DNA of 64,000 nucleotides from Aradus depressus. Taxonomy: Eukaryota; Arthropoda; Insecta; Hemiptera; Aradidae. Under the pieces are notes generated by a model. That model searched no databases. It was not told the origin of the DNA and was given only the letters and a program-made list of their open reading frames with translations. The DNA lies in contig OY759214.1 of the NCBI GenBank assembly GCA_963662175.1, forward strand, positions 76,272,037 through 76,336,036, written 5' to 3'. A program made the translations under genes and the position numbers. Of this stretch, positions 40,506 to 54,167 are shown piece after piece (within the stretch, counting starts at the first letter, position 1; each line of letters begins with the position of its first letter).

Positions 40506-42195
40506 TTAGGAATAGAAATATACATATTGTGACGTATCTCTGAAAAGCTCATTTTTTTTTTCTAAAATGCAAAATGATTTTCGAGTATACAAAGAGATAT
40601 TGCACATTATAGAGTATTGGAAAAATAAGAATTATTCATATTTTTATCAAATGCAACACTGTTAATTAATTTATAATTAACAATAAAATTATTTGAAAAA
40701 TGCAAGAAAATTTATATATCATGACTGAAAGTTTACTCGACACTATCAGCAATTCATGGTTCAGGCCAGGCTACAAAAATTAAATTATTTGACATAATCT
40801 TTCTTTCAAACTGCAATAGAATGTAATTTTTTTTTAAAGTAATAGTTTTACGTGGAGACTGAATTCATTTACAGAATTATTCGATTTTCTATAACTAAAT
40901 GTCCTCAATGTCAACAATAAAGGTTCTTTGAATTATTTTTAAGATACATTTTTTCATTAACCGTGGTGTATTCGATACACAAAACATAAAAGTTCTATAT
41001 CTCTGGATATACTCGATGTATTTTATATAATGTTTTCCGGATTGATTGCAAAATATATTAGCTTTTACACCATATATAATGTATTTAAAGCTAGGATTAA
41101 AAACAAGGAAATTACACTTATTTTTCAAGAGAAGATCGTTACTGAAGAAAATGGCTTGGTTCGTATTAGGTTCACACCCAGTGTTATAGGGCGGCGATTT
41201 TGGATTTTTTTTTTTTTTTTCTTATGAATAAAAGAACACTAATCTTATATGATAATAAACATTTGTGGCCAGGGTGCATGCTATATAATTATGTAATAAT
41301 AACAATTTTGCTTTCTAACTAGAAACATGTGAAGTAGGTCCATCAAAAAGGGATACTTCAATAGTTGCCATGATTAAAAATTACTATTTTAACATCTAAC
41401 AATATACAATTAATACATAAAAATGTTTAAATCATTACATAAATTATGGTTATTTACCATTGAAATTTTAAATATTTATACATATACACATAGATACTGT
41501 CTTTAACATGAACACATATATCAGTTACATAAACTCACCAAATAAAAATACAATTCAGGCATTTTTTTTTCCTTCCAAAACATAAATATTCATGTGAATA
41601 ATAATTAAATTCAAATAAAATCCAAGAAACATTTAAATTTTATTGGCAACAGTTGTGATAGGTTTACACCAAAGTTGCAAATATGAGATTTGTCGCATAA
41701 TGCAAATGTTGCAAAGGACAAAACTATAGCATGCTATTAGAAAATAATCAACATAGCAAATAACAAAAGTTCAATGTACTCCCAAAACAAAGGGTATTTT
41801 GGCAAAAAAGAATTTAAAGGAGTTCCTCTCGAAAAGTATTTTGAGAAAAAATTAGTAAATAGTACCTTGGTGTAAACCCAACATTAGACACTAAATTACA
41901 TAATAATTACAGAAATACATACATGAAAAATAATAATACAATTCAAGCAAAGAAGTAGCGACAGATTTGACGCAAAGATCTTTAGAGCAATTGTTATCTC
42001 TTCACTTGAAATGTTATAAGGCCGTTATTACGCTAAAAATAATAATAATAAATGTCATTCTTGTCCCTATTAAATTGAAAATGCTACACAAAAAATGTAC
42101 CAAATCTCCCCAACCAACCGGAGCATTCTGCTTGTAAGTTGCCGAATGAACAGAGGTTCACACAAAGATAGAGGTATAACTTCGTTATTTTGGGA

Positions 42196-42293
42196 AATAT
42201 GATTAACGACCAACATATAAGGAACGACCATATTTAAGGAACGACCTACATATAAGGAACGACCACATATGAAGAACGACCTATATATAAGGA
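42196..42293 (+). repeat. minisatellite, unit about 19 bp, 5 copies
   Basis: Variants of AAGGAACGACCACATAT repeat between 42196 and 42293, ending against the foldback element. Confidence 0.85.
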
Positions 42294-42294
42294 A

Positions 42295-42440
42295 TCATCA
42301 CCAGTGGTACATCACATCTACGCAGCGTAGCAGTTACAGAACATATTGTCCTTTTCCAGTTGTCCTTTAACCGCTACGCTGTGTGAATGGGATGTACCAC
42401 TGATGATGACGCTGTTGCGTTGAAAACCGGATTTAGTCAA
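42295..42440. mobile_element. foldback element with hammerhead-like motif
   Basis: Arms 42295-42331 and 42373-42409 are imperfect inverted copies of about 37 bp. The right arm continues into a hammerhead-like core (next entry). The same sequence (CATCAGTGGTTCATCCCA) flanks the motif at 59955-59996. Confidence 0.7.
42396..42432 (+). ncRNA. hammerhead-like motif, lightly decayed
   Basis: CUGAUGA at 42400-42406, stem II GACG (42408-42411) with CGUU (42418-42421), GAAA at 42422-42425, then ACCGGA. Compared with 59955-59996, stem III has one change and stem I one mismatch, so activity is less likely. Confidence 0.45.
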
Positions 42441-42477
42441 AAATAAAAAAGTGGGACGACAAAATCTTTTATTTCTA

Positions 42478-42640
42478 TACCAGTTACTCGTTAAAGACCC
42501 CCCTACCCTTGGTGAATAAAAATTGAGGACTCCCATAGAAGAGTCGGGCTCATGTCCACCAGAGTGACGAAAGAGCGCTCTAGTAGTAGGCGATATGACC
42601 TTGTAATTAAAGTCCGAGCATAAGTCATAATTACTAACTT
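42478..42640 (+). mobile_element. SINE-1 3' half, sense
   Basis: It starts at CCAGTTACTCGTTAAAGACC and runs to the tail; the head and first half are missing. Confidence 0.8.
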
Positions 42641-44236
42641 CCCTTCAGGTAAGGGATAAGATAAATAGCTGTCAAATATTATAAATTAATAACGACCTAT
42701 AAGGTAGCACCAAACACATGAAAAAATAATTTAAATAAATAAAAAATTGTTATGTTCAAAGAATGTTTAGGAGAAGGCCATGAATGGGTCCGTACATAAA
42801 GGATAGTTCTGTACACATATAGGCCATACACTCAAACGACAGTCCTTACAACTATATTCACAAGCATTTCCTTCAATTAGAAAAAAAAATGAAAGATTAA
42901 TTTTTAATAAGAAAATGCTTACAAATTGTAATTAAATAACACAAAATAACTATACATAATCTTATAATAATAGTCTCTTTTTTTAAATATAAATATATAT
43001 TATATACATAAGCTCTAAAAATTCATTAGTACAAAATTTTAAATGTGTGCTCATCATTCTTCATAGTTTATTAACATGTATAATTCGGGGTTTCGACACA
43101 AGTAAAATAATTTTTATTAACCAGTGTTAACATATCGTACTGTTAGTTCAATAGTGCAATAACTACAAAAATTTTAGAATTTCAAGTTATGGCTGTTTTG
43201 GAAGGCTATCACACCCAATTCGTATTCGTATTGTATCTTTCAGTTATATACTGTTCTAGAGCCTGTACGTTTTCAAAGTAAATGTATACTCCCCGGATTT
43301 TCATAATTAAATACATAATTAGAGTTGCATTAAAACTCAATATAATATATATTTCTTATTCTTTTCGATAAAATGTTATTTAACTATATAAATAAATGCA
43401 GACTTTCATTTAATAAATAAGGTGCTTTGCCAAAATTTTCTATGCCAACGAGTGACTCAAAACGTTATTTTCCCATTCACTTTGAAATCTACTCGTTGAA
43501 AGTTGTGACACTTTTGAACTGAAAGTGCGATGAGAACCAAACGTTTTAGGAACACATAGATCTAAAAATCTTATTTAAAAGATAAATGAATAGTTAAAGT
43601 GAAATATATAAAAATTGGACCTCTTGGTATTTAAACCATGATTTACAAAAAATAAAATAAATAAAAACTTAACGATACATCCCAAATTATAAAGTTAAAC
43701 AGACTATATAATACTGTGTGGATGGGGCAGTGTTTGGTCACCGCTAAAATCACAGTTATATTTCTATGTATTTTTTTAAAATAAATATATTTCAATTTGT
43801 TTTTGGGGCATTAAAGATTAGGATTTGTCTCCTATAGCCGAGAAAGAGTAATCCTAGGGTACAGTGAATGTGAATCGTCTCATAGAAAGTGATTATACAT
43901 TTTTTTCTCTCTTTATGTTGATTGTTTCTATGTTCTTGTGCGGAACCCTTCAAAGAGTAAATTTTGGAAGCTATCATCAATTTTTAATAATGTTTTTCAA
44001 TACAACAACTAGACTACTCCTTATCGGCTAAATGGTTCTAACCAAAGATAATTTATTTAAATTAAGGAAAAACTGTCGTAGATTTAGAATAGAACAGCAG
44101 CCTGTATAGACATTATCCTTTCTGCCCAAGCTGGAAGTGTACAAGAAAAATATAAAAAGAAATATAACAGTAATTTCAACCATATCCAAACCTAGGTAGG
44201 TAGAGTGGGGGAGAAGATTACATAACGAGAGGCTTA

Positions 44237-47200
44237 CTATCGGGACTTTTTGACAAAACGGATATTGTAGGGATCCTCTGCCAGTTCGGGGTACCTCTGA
44301 ACATCCCGGATGTGCTCCCCATCAAAGCCAGTGACAAAGCCTGACTTGATCAGCTCCTCTGCCTCCTGCTGGGTCCAGTCCCTCGACGTGGGCAGACCAT
44401 TTCGAAGTAGGTCTCGTTCCTTGTGCCACAGCTTCCGAAGACCGGAGGACTTGGCGTGATGAAGTAAACGTTGTTTTTCTCGCTCCACTGTGGTGCCGTA
44501 CCGCAGGTTGATTATGGCGTTGGGACGATGGATCTTAACATCCAGAACCTGTGAAAAGAAAATAACTGATAAATAACCTGCTTCCAAAAGTGTTAATATG
44601 ATGTAACTTTAAATAAAAACTTTTGATGTGTAAAGATCTTAGCTCTCGGTAGGGGCTATGTCAGACCGTAACTCTCGTTGATGCATGCGTGTAAGTGTAT
44701 GTGTGTCGGACGGTTGCGCGCACAGCGCACAAACAACTACACACTTTTTTATTTGTGTATGTGTTATTGAGCATTTCTACGTGCATGGACGAAGAAAGTG
44801 AAACAATAAAACATGATTAGATTTAGATATAACATTGCATTTTTACAACATTATTGATCATATTTACCGTTGCAGTGAATTTAACAAAAATATCAATATT
44901 ACGAACTATAAAATGATCTTTCGTTAAGAAACTTTTACGTTAAGATGCTTCGATAGCTTAAATGTGTCACAATAAATTTTGTGGTAAAAGAAAATAATAG
45001 AGCAGTGTAAATCTAAAAAATATAATTATTTTAGCTATCACAAACCTACAATTTCATGCATAAAAGAAATTGAAGAACAGTAAATTTGAAAGTTTAATTA
45101 CTCATACTACTTTTCTTACTATAACATTATAAAACAAATTTTAATGAGAATCAGAGAACGACTTTCTCAATTTTTTCAAATACCAAGGTGTATTTACCTT
45201 TCATTCATTTTAAATATTATATGGAGCAAGACCGGAACAGTTAATACTTTTGACCATAGCCTTAGAAGAGGAAGATTCATATACCAGTCAAAAAACGTTG
45301 GTTTACCTTCCCAGATCCTGTTTCCCCCTCCTTCTCGTGAAAGGTCGTATTGAACTGAGATCCGAACCGTTTGAGCTGAGCCCTGTCCTCTGAGGCACGC
45401 CATTGGTCTTCCTTCACAAAGAAGAAAGCATCCTGGAGTGTGCCATGAAGGACCATGGTAAAGGGGAGGAGGTAAGTGTTGTTGAAGACGGAGGTAAGGA
45501 CGTCCCGGTAGATGGGGTTGGCGGTGGGCACACTGTGAATGATGGCTCGGCCCTCGTGGTTCCTGGAGACCAGGATCCCATGGCCGAAGGGGGGCTCCGA
45601 CTCGGCTCCTGGCTCTAGACTCAGAAGACGGAGAGTGGCATCGTGGCTGGCCCCGAACGCTCCTCTCACTGGGTTCAGACCTGAAATATATACACATACT
45701 AATAAGTATGAAGCAAAAGTATTAAAACATACGAGAGAAAGTACAGAAATACGTTATAATACGAAATTCAGCATCAAAGATATGCTATCATTAAAATATT
45801 ATTATTTCATATTATTTATTTATTTTATTAATATTGGTTTACTTAGTTATTATTATTACTTATATATTTTCCCCTCTTTTCTATATTTGCTTGCACATTG
45901 TGATCTGAGGAAGGGACTTACGAATACCGTTCTGAAAGAAGGCACTTAGAAGAATAATAAAGAATACTTATCATAATTTGAAATATAATTAAAAATCTCT
46001 TATATATTAGTAGGTATAATTACTTATAATGGTTCCCCGAAATATTTTGGCTCCTACTTTAACTACAACGCAATTTGAATGAAATTATAACAAAACTTGT
46101 ATTAATATAATTTGTTCTATACGTATATATATATACATATATATATATATATACTCGTAGGATTATATATATCCCCCTCGTATATATACACCCTCCTCTG
46201 TTGTTCACTAGAAGGACTAACAGAGGAGGGTCAAAATATTATTTTATCCTATTATGTATCCGAAATAATACAATTTTGACCCTCTCGTTGGCCTTTTTAA
46301 TGAAACGTACCGGGCGGTGGGGAATTAAAAGAAAATGCAATGTCGGGAAATTAACGAAAAAGAGACATTTTGATACTAATTTGTAATCTATTATTTATTA
46401 ACTATTTTTTAACTATTATTACTAATCAAATATGTGTCCGAATCTAACATTTAATAAAGTATATGTATCTAATTTACTGAGCTTAAGGTGGGGGCCAGGG
46501 CCCTTGGGTTTATAATCTGCGAGGTGAAAAAACCTGACCAAGCTGTCCTTCGGATAGGACGTTAACGGACGGTCCCGAGCCTACATGATGTCAGGTACTC
46601 GTTAAACACCCCTACCCTAGATAAAACATTTTTAAGGTTGGCAAATGACCTCTTAGTTAAAGCCCATGAGTAACAATAACCAACTAACTATGTATCTTAT
46701 TTATAAGCTGAGAAACCTACAATGCCGGGAAGAAAGTGCTGTGTGGTTTGCAGTCATTTATAGTGAAAGTCATCTATGAACAAACCTGCAAGAGCGGGTT
46801 CCTCTTCAGAAGCAAGTGGATTCAGTCGAACCTGAGACTGAGGCAATGAAGAGAGCCTGTTTCTCATGAACTTCTCAGAGAGGTGCGACAAAAATCCAGA
46901 GGTTACAGTGAACGGTGAACTGAACTTGGAGTCATGGAGGCCAATTAGTTGAACGAAGTTTCGTTCCAACTGAGGCGCAAGACTAGCCAGATCGAATCCA
47001 AGGCGGGATAGCCAACTTTCCTCGTCTGAAATTAAAGAAAATATACATGGAAAATTAGGAAACTTTGTAAAAATTCACAAAAATACATTTATTATATCAT
47101 TTTTATTGTTATGTCGTAAAAAACACCGAGTTTAGGGCTCTCAAATAATAAAAGAGTTGAACAGCATGATTTGTATGCAAACACTTTTGGAGTTATCTAA

Positions 47201-50200
47201 ATTGATCACTTGAGCTATTTAAAAATATAAATTAAAATCATCGGCAATGAACTTCCCCAGAACTAATTATTAAATTAAGTGTTCGTTCTCCGTCCAAAAC
47301 CAAACGACCATTTGGGTTAAAGATCAATAGTTGACTTACATAGGGGCTTCTGCAATCTCATATTAAACGTGTCAATACATTGATTATATCGGAAATTATC
47401 GTGTTCACGCAGCATTTTTGTTTACATTTTTGGAATCAGGGAGTTGGAAAACATGGAATTCCGGTGAAAACTCCACATACAATTTCTGATTACATAACTT
47501 TCCCTATACTTCATATAGCCGGGGAAGTAAAACCTGAGATATTGGTTCCATTAAAGCTTCCGTTCAACACGTAACCGGCTTATAGCAAATACAGTGGAAT
47601 CCCGATATTTCGTATCCCGATTATTCGTATTTCCGGCTAATTCGTACAAATTTGCCGGTCCCTAGAGAAAATCCCGATAAGTGGTATAAAAACAATGCAT
47701 TTCGGACCCCTCGGTAATTCGTTTCATTATTATGCTCGAGGTCACTTAAAACGTCTTATAATTCGTATTTTCAGCTTAAAACCCTCGTTAATTCGTACTG
47801 TTTTCAAGAGGGGGAGAGAGGACAGTGAGAGACGAGAGAGCAGAATGAGTGCGAGATAAATGTTTTGTAGGAAATCACGAGATTCCTACAGAACCAAAGG
47901 GTTGAGCGAGTGAGAGACAAGTTTTATATGAAATCTGTAATTCGTACTCTTTTCACTGAAAGGAAATGAGGAGAGGGGAGGGGGAAAGTTTTAGCAATTT
48001 TATTGATCTTTTCTAACATTTTTTCGAACCAATGTTTTATTGGTGTTTATTTAGTCTCGAACATAAGTATGTACATATTTTTTATTGCAGGTATTGTTTA
48101 TTGTATAGTTTAGTATAAAACAGTGTTTATTGCATAATTTTTATTCTTACCACATTGTACATACTTCTTAATACATACATATTTGCATTAATACGTTTTT
48201 AATTTTTTTTATTTTGTACTCCCGATAAATGGTAATCCCGATAATTCGTACCAAACCGTCACCAACCTTGACCATACGAATTATCGGGATTCTACTGTAC
48301 TAGAATATCTTGTAAGTGCTTGTGTTAGTTAATAAAGTATTTAATTCATTCATTCGGTCTGTTATTGACTCTACCAACTCACAATCAATAAACACAATGA
48401 AATGAGCTGTAACTTACCTTCAAGACGATGAACTGTCCGATGTACGTTGATAGGATCGTTTCCATTGAACCGGTACAGATGAAGTTTGGTTGGATTGGAG
48501 AGTCTTTGGACGGCCTCTTGCCACATGGGTGCCATCCACTGGCCGATCAGGGGGTCGTATACCTTCCCACCTGGCATGTGAACCAACGAAGTCACCTGAA
48601 ATAGACACCAACCATGTTACAACCTTCTATTTGGGTGATGTTTGTCAATATTGTTACATCCTTTTACCTGTCTAGAGACCAGGGGCGTAGCCAGGAGGGC
48701 AGGGGGGGGGGGGGGGGGTGGGGGGAGGGCACGTGGAGGAAAATTAAATGAACTAAGAAAATTGTAGATTAAAAATTCCGTCTCAATGATCTCTGCATGC
48801 TAAGCGTGCACAGAAAGTTACTGGAAAGCGATCGAGAACACTTCAAAGAGGAAGTTCTTTCACGATTTTCGGAGAATAAACGAAAATTGTGCTTTACCTA
48901 AATGTACATGTACAAAACAAATCATATTACATTTATTTAAATATACATAAATTCGATCATTTCATTTCCTAGCTCAAAATCTTCATTATATTATACTTTA
49001 TACTCTTAAAGCTGATTTTACATGCACAGTAAAAATGCACAGCGCAACAGCAGCAATACACGCTACTGGATGTGAGTCATTTAATTCTAAAAGCACAGAA
49101 ACCACAGCGTGCATTTGCTGCTGCTGCGCTTTGCATTTTTGCTGCTCATGTAAAGTCAACTTAAGTATTACAGTCAGTGGTTAGTACCTCAGGGAGAGCT
49201 TCTAGAGGTCCGAGTCTCCCAAATTAATAACAAAAAGTCTGCAACACTAACCACGGAAACTGCGGGCTGTGCCCCCAACAGTCTATACCCTCCCCCCCCC
49301 CCCCCCCCCCCCCCTCTGTGGCCTAACTTTGCCCCCTCCTGCTCAAAATCCTGGCTACGCCCCTGCTAGAGACTATTTGTGACAATAAATAATATAGTGA
49401 GTAAATCCCATTGGTGTGTGTCAGTTTATTAGTCACTACAGAACAAAAATAATAAAATTAATAGTTAGGTTTTATGACTCATGCCCGGTCTTTAACTATG
49501 AGGTCATATCGCCTATTATCAGAGCGCTCTTTCGTCGCTCTGGTAGACATGAGCCCGACTCTACTGTGAGAGTCCTACATTTTGTCGTGTTTAGGGAAAC
49601 GGTTTACAATACTTTCTTATACTAATAATAAAATTAATATATAAATAAACAAATTAAGGACCTTGTCATATGTTACATTAGGTTAAATACCTGATCCAGT
49701 AGTCCTCCACAAAAGTCCACAGGGAGATACAAGTATGGATTGGAATCGTAGACGATGTGTCCATAGGGTGATCTCATTATCTCCCTGATCCCTTCTCCGT
49801 ACTGGTTGAAGATCATCACGGGAGTTCCACACTGGTCTGTGGCCACGTAGTACTTGTGTCGAAATACTTGAGCGAATATCAGGTGGCCTCGATCGTCATA
49901 GGTGAGAGACATCAGCTTCCCATCTCGAGGACTGTAGATGTGAGTTACCTGCAAGGGTAAAAAATAAATAAGGAATTTCCAATTACGATAGGTACAAAAT
50001 CAATTGTTAAAAATTGAAGAAAATGTTAAGCTTTAAATTAAAACCCACCCCTAATAAGCCTCTCCCTTATTAGACCCCTTTCCTTTGGCCGATTCGGTTG
50101 TAGAATATAAGGTGTCGTCCTTATCGACTTCTGGACACACATGAAATTCCGTGTCGATACATTCATTCTTTCGGGAGTTATCGTGTTCACAGACTGATTT

Positions 50201-53200
50201 TGACGTGAAAACGTCTATTAGCTCGTTAAGCACAGTGATAGCCGGTCAAACTTTCTTGTATTACAAAATACCGTCAGATTTCGATCGCTAATAACTACGA
50301 GACTAATAATACGATAACAACGGTTGAGGTCACAATGGATAGAGCATGTCTGTACGTGTTTGTTGTGCAGTGTTTGTTTTGCCTGTGACGTTATCGGGCT
50401 AGAGTGGACGCCTGCGGATGATTGTTGCGATTTAGCGTTGTGTAAAATTGGAAATTAGTGTAGCGTGGTAACGCGTTTAGATAGGACGTTGATTCGGGTG
50501 TCATTGTAAAGAGCTTGAGGAGCACTACTAGGACTCAAAGTGAAACAATAAAAATATTCGCCGAAATATATGTAAAAATCGATATTAAATTGAAAATTGC
50601 TAAAACATTGAAGATGTCGTCTCCTTTGAATCGTAAATATGCGCGGAATTATAGAAAACGCAAATGAGAGGAAAGCTCGCATCAAAAGGAATTTAAAAAA
50701 CCTAAAAAGTCTAGTGCCGAGCAAATCCAAGAGCTACGGCAGCATCGAAAAGAAAATTAAAAACATTAAGGCGTAATCAATACAGTGTGAATAACTTGTG
50801 ATTTATCTATTCTGTAATCATACTACTCTGTATAACCAATGTATTAAAGAGATTGATAATTAAATTACATATTAATACGAAACACTTGTTATGATTTTAT
50901 CCCGACGTTTCCACGGAAAATCTACGGCGTGGACCTTGACTACGCCTTAATGTTTTTTTTCATTTTTGGAATCTGGGATCGGAAAACATGAAACTTTGTT
51001 GAAAACTCACCATCTAATTTCTAACCGATTACATAACTTCCCCATAGTTGGAAAAGTAAAAAATGAATGCCATTTGACAACAAAATGACACAAGAAAAAC
51101 TTGTGTGTGTTTTAAGATTATGTGTTAATTTCAGAAAAAAAAAATCTCTGACAGGAATTTTCCGATGCATTTCAGTGTTACTTCATAAGTAGTTAAATAA
51201 TTTAGATAAGTAAGGGACATAACTTGTTAATAATGTTCTTGAGGTGGGTCAGTTCTCGATAGACAGGCAGTCAAGAGAGTGTCACTCTACAGACAGTTTC
51301 AAAAACACTGATTCTTCATTAATCGAAAACTCGATTGGTATTACTTTTTCCATATCGACAATACTTGGGTTATCATTTCTGAATATTGTACTCACTTCGT
51401 CAGGCCGCTTGTGGTTGGTATAAAAGAACTGGGTGACGTTGCCATAGTTGTCCTTCCTCGTAGCCAGTCTGTCCAGATGATCGTAGTAATATTTTACATC
51501 AAATCTCCCTCGTTTAGTGGCACGAACCTAGAACAACAACAAAGGATTCGGTGAATTATTGGCAATGCATTTTGAGTCTTACTCATGTACTTTCTGATAA
51601 AATGTATTGAAAAGTTCATTCCATCGAGAGCTATTGGGGATTTTGAAAAATTAAAAATAACGAGTTCGGAACCCAGCCGAGGCCCTTAGGTTTTTTAACT
51701 GGGAGGTGAATAAAGGTATTCGTAAAAGACTGCTATCCTAGATAACTAAACATGGTTAGGCAAAATTTAGGACTCCCATTGTAGAGTCGAGCTAACTACA
51801 ACAACGAAAGAGCGCGCTGGTAGTAGGTGATATGTCCTTGTAGTTAACCCCCTTACCAGTTTTTTTACAAAATGCGTTTCAAAAATTACCCATCTTTTTA
51901 ATGACTAATTTTTGCTTTTTACACCGTACAAAAGTGAGGTCTCTCACATTTTTCAAATTTATATTTATGTACAAAAATGTCGTCCCAAAAAATGTTAAAT
52001 TATTATCACGAGTTAACTCGGGCAGGTCAAAAAATACAAGTTAAAACCAAGTGGATGTTTTAATTATTCTTATAAAAGTGGGTAAAACATGAATAAAACT
52101 TAAACTAAATTAATAAAAAAATTAGTAACTAAATTAATTAAAAGATAAATTGGGTGTGGTATGTTTTGAAACACGGCGCCACACACATCGCGACCTGACA
52201 GTCAGGACAGAAGTATCGTGATTCTCGTCGAATGGGTTTACCACAATGGTCTCGTTTTTTACTGCAAGCTGCACATGTCTCCTAGTAGGATTCAATTTTT
52301 TTTTTTCGGTAGGAGGAATTATTTATGCAAAATGTGCTCTCTGTCATTCTCAGGGAGTGCGCTGTTCACGAGTCCCGCCCTCTGTCGGCAATATACTGTA
52401 CTAGAAGCGCTGTATGTGTCATTGTGAAGAACTACAACGAGAAAACACGGGGTAGAACACCCAAAAAAAAAAAAAAAAATTGAGCCTGAGTTAACTCGGG
52501 ATAATATTCAGATTCAAATTTGCAAAACCCGAGATATCTCGTGATAATACGCCATGGGGTTAAAGAAGTCCTATCGCCTCCCGTCCGTCTTTATACTTAA
52601 ACAATTACAGAAACCGCCATTTCTTTTGTTTTTTTTTACTTTTTTTCAGGAGAACCTTTACTGTTTCGTTAAAAAAGAACGAGAGGAGGGTCGACATGTT
52701 ATTCTTTCGGATACATAATACAAAATTACAAATCATACACCGTATACAAATTATGTTATGTGCCCCAAAAAATAACATTTTGATCCTCCCATCGGTTTCT
52801 TTAATGAAGCAGTACAGTCTTGAAGTATAATTACATATAAAATAAATTATCATACAAATTTTTTTTATTCGTCATTTTTTGTAAATACAGAGTTTATATA
52901 AAGTGTGAGTGTCTTAGTATTTAATTTCATTCATATAGCAGTGGTCTACGTCCATTAGAAGCTGTTCGGAGTAGTACCGCATATCTCTACACGAACAGCT
53001 TCTGTTAGTTAATTAATAAATACAGAGTTTCCCTCTTTGCTTCTAATCAATATAATTTGCCATTTTTCGCAAACAAAAAAATAATAATAAAATATCAAGG
53101 TCGTTAAACACAAAGTCGGTTCACCGACGTGAAATTTAAAAAAGTTCTAATTTCAAAAGGAAATAACCGCGTCTTCTAGAATGTGTTGAGATATCGATGA

Positions 53201-54112
53201 GTCAGTCATTGATTAACAATTTCTATATGTAAAACCATCCCCAACAAGTCCTTAAATGATAGTAGAAAAAACTAAGAGATGGCGGTGAACCCGAACACGA
53301 AATGCGGAGAATCAACGTAAATGTTCATACAAATAATAATAATTATAAATACAATAGATGTTAAATAACATTTTAAAATATTATACATATTTTTTGTAAT
53401 TCTCCATATTCAACCCAACAATAAAATAGGTTAATATTAAGTTAGTACCAGTAGTCCTTTGGCGTTATAATGGAATTTTTCTTCTCTTGCATTTTGAACC
53501 ACAAGACCTCTGTTGTCATAGCGATACTGTCCATCACCAAATTTCACGATACGATCCATATCATTGTATTCCATGGGGATTGTGTTTCCTCTGCAAAAGT
53601 GCATTATGCAAATATAAACTCTAATGTTTACAACGTTAATTATTCAACAAATAACAAAGTTCCATGAGTGAAATATTTGTGAGCGAAACTGATCATTTGT
53701 GACACTGAGAACTAGACAGACGTACCTGTAGGTTAAAGAGAGCATATTTCCATTGGCGTCGTACTTGAAGCCCCAAGGCTCCTGAGCTTCCACAGCCACC
53801 AACTGCCCGTCCGAGTCCCACGTTAGATTCTTTACATTTGTATATGTGTTCACACCAACATTTCTAGTGTAGGTTTTCGTTTGGCTAATACGGCTAACAT
53901 AAACAAAAAAAAAAATTTAATATTAAAATAAAAAAAAAAAATTGACGGTGAGTTACTTCCCCAGCTCGAATTAATCAACTAAGCATTCGCTCTCCCTCTG
54001 AAACCAATTTACCGATGTGGTTGAAAATCAATATCTCTCCAAATTTCAGTGCTTATACACTAATTTACATTATTTCTCTTGGTTTATTATTTATGTAATA
54101 TAAATAATAAAA

Positions 54113-54167
<55 letters not shown>

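Larger units (their letters stand above)
38150..44236. other. gene-poor AT-rich stretch before the teneurin 3' end
   Basis: No protein frame, with many A or T runs (39010-39100, 39430-39670, 39780-39800). Part of the right side may be teneurin 3' UTR, but I could not choose a polyadenylation site. Individual repeats are listed separately. Confidence 0.5.

Noticed and set aside
40108..42293. Possible CRISPR-like arrays at the two minisatellites
   Set aside because: Repeats are contiguous, without spacers, in a eukaryotic genome.
45194..45697. 167-codon minus-strand frame over a teneurin exon
   Set aside because: It is in another frame from the ABL-like exon 45307-45680, and the spliced teneurin frame fits its neighbours in phase.
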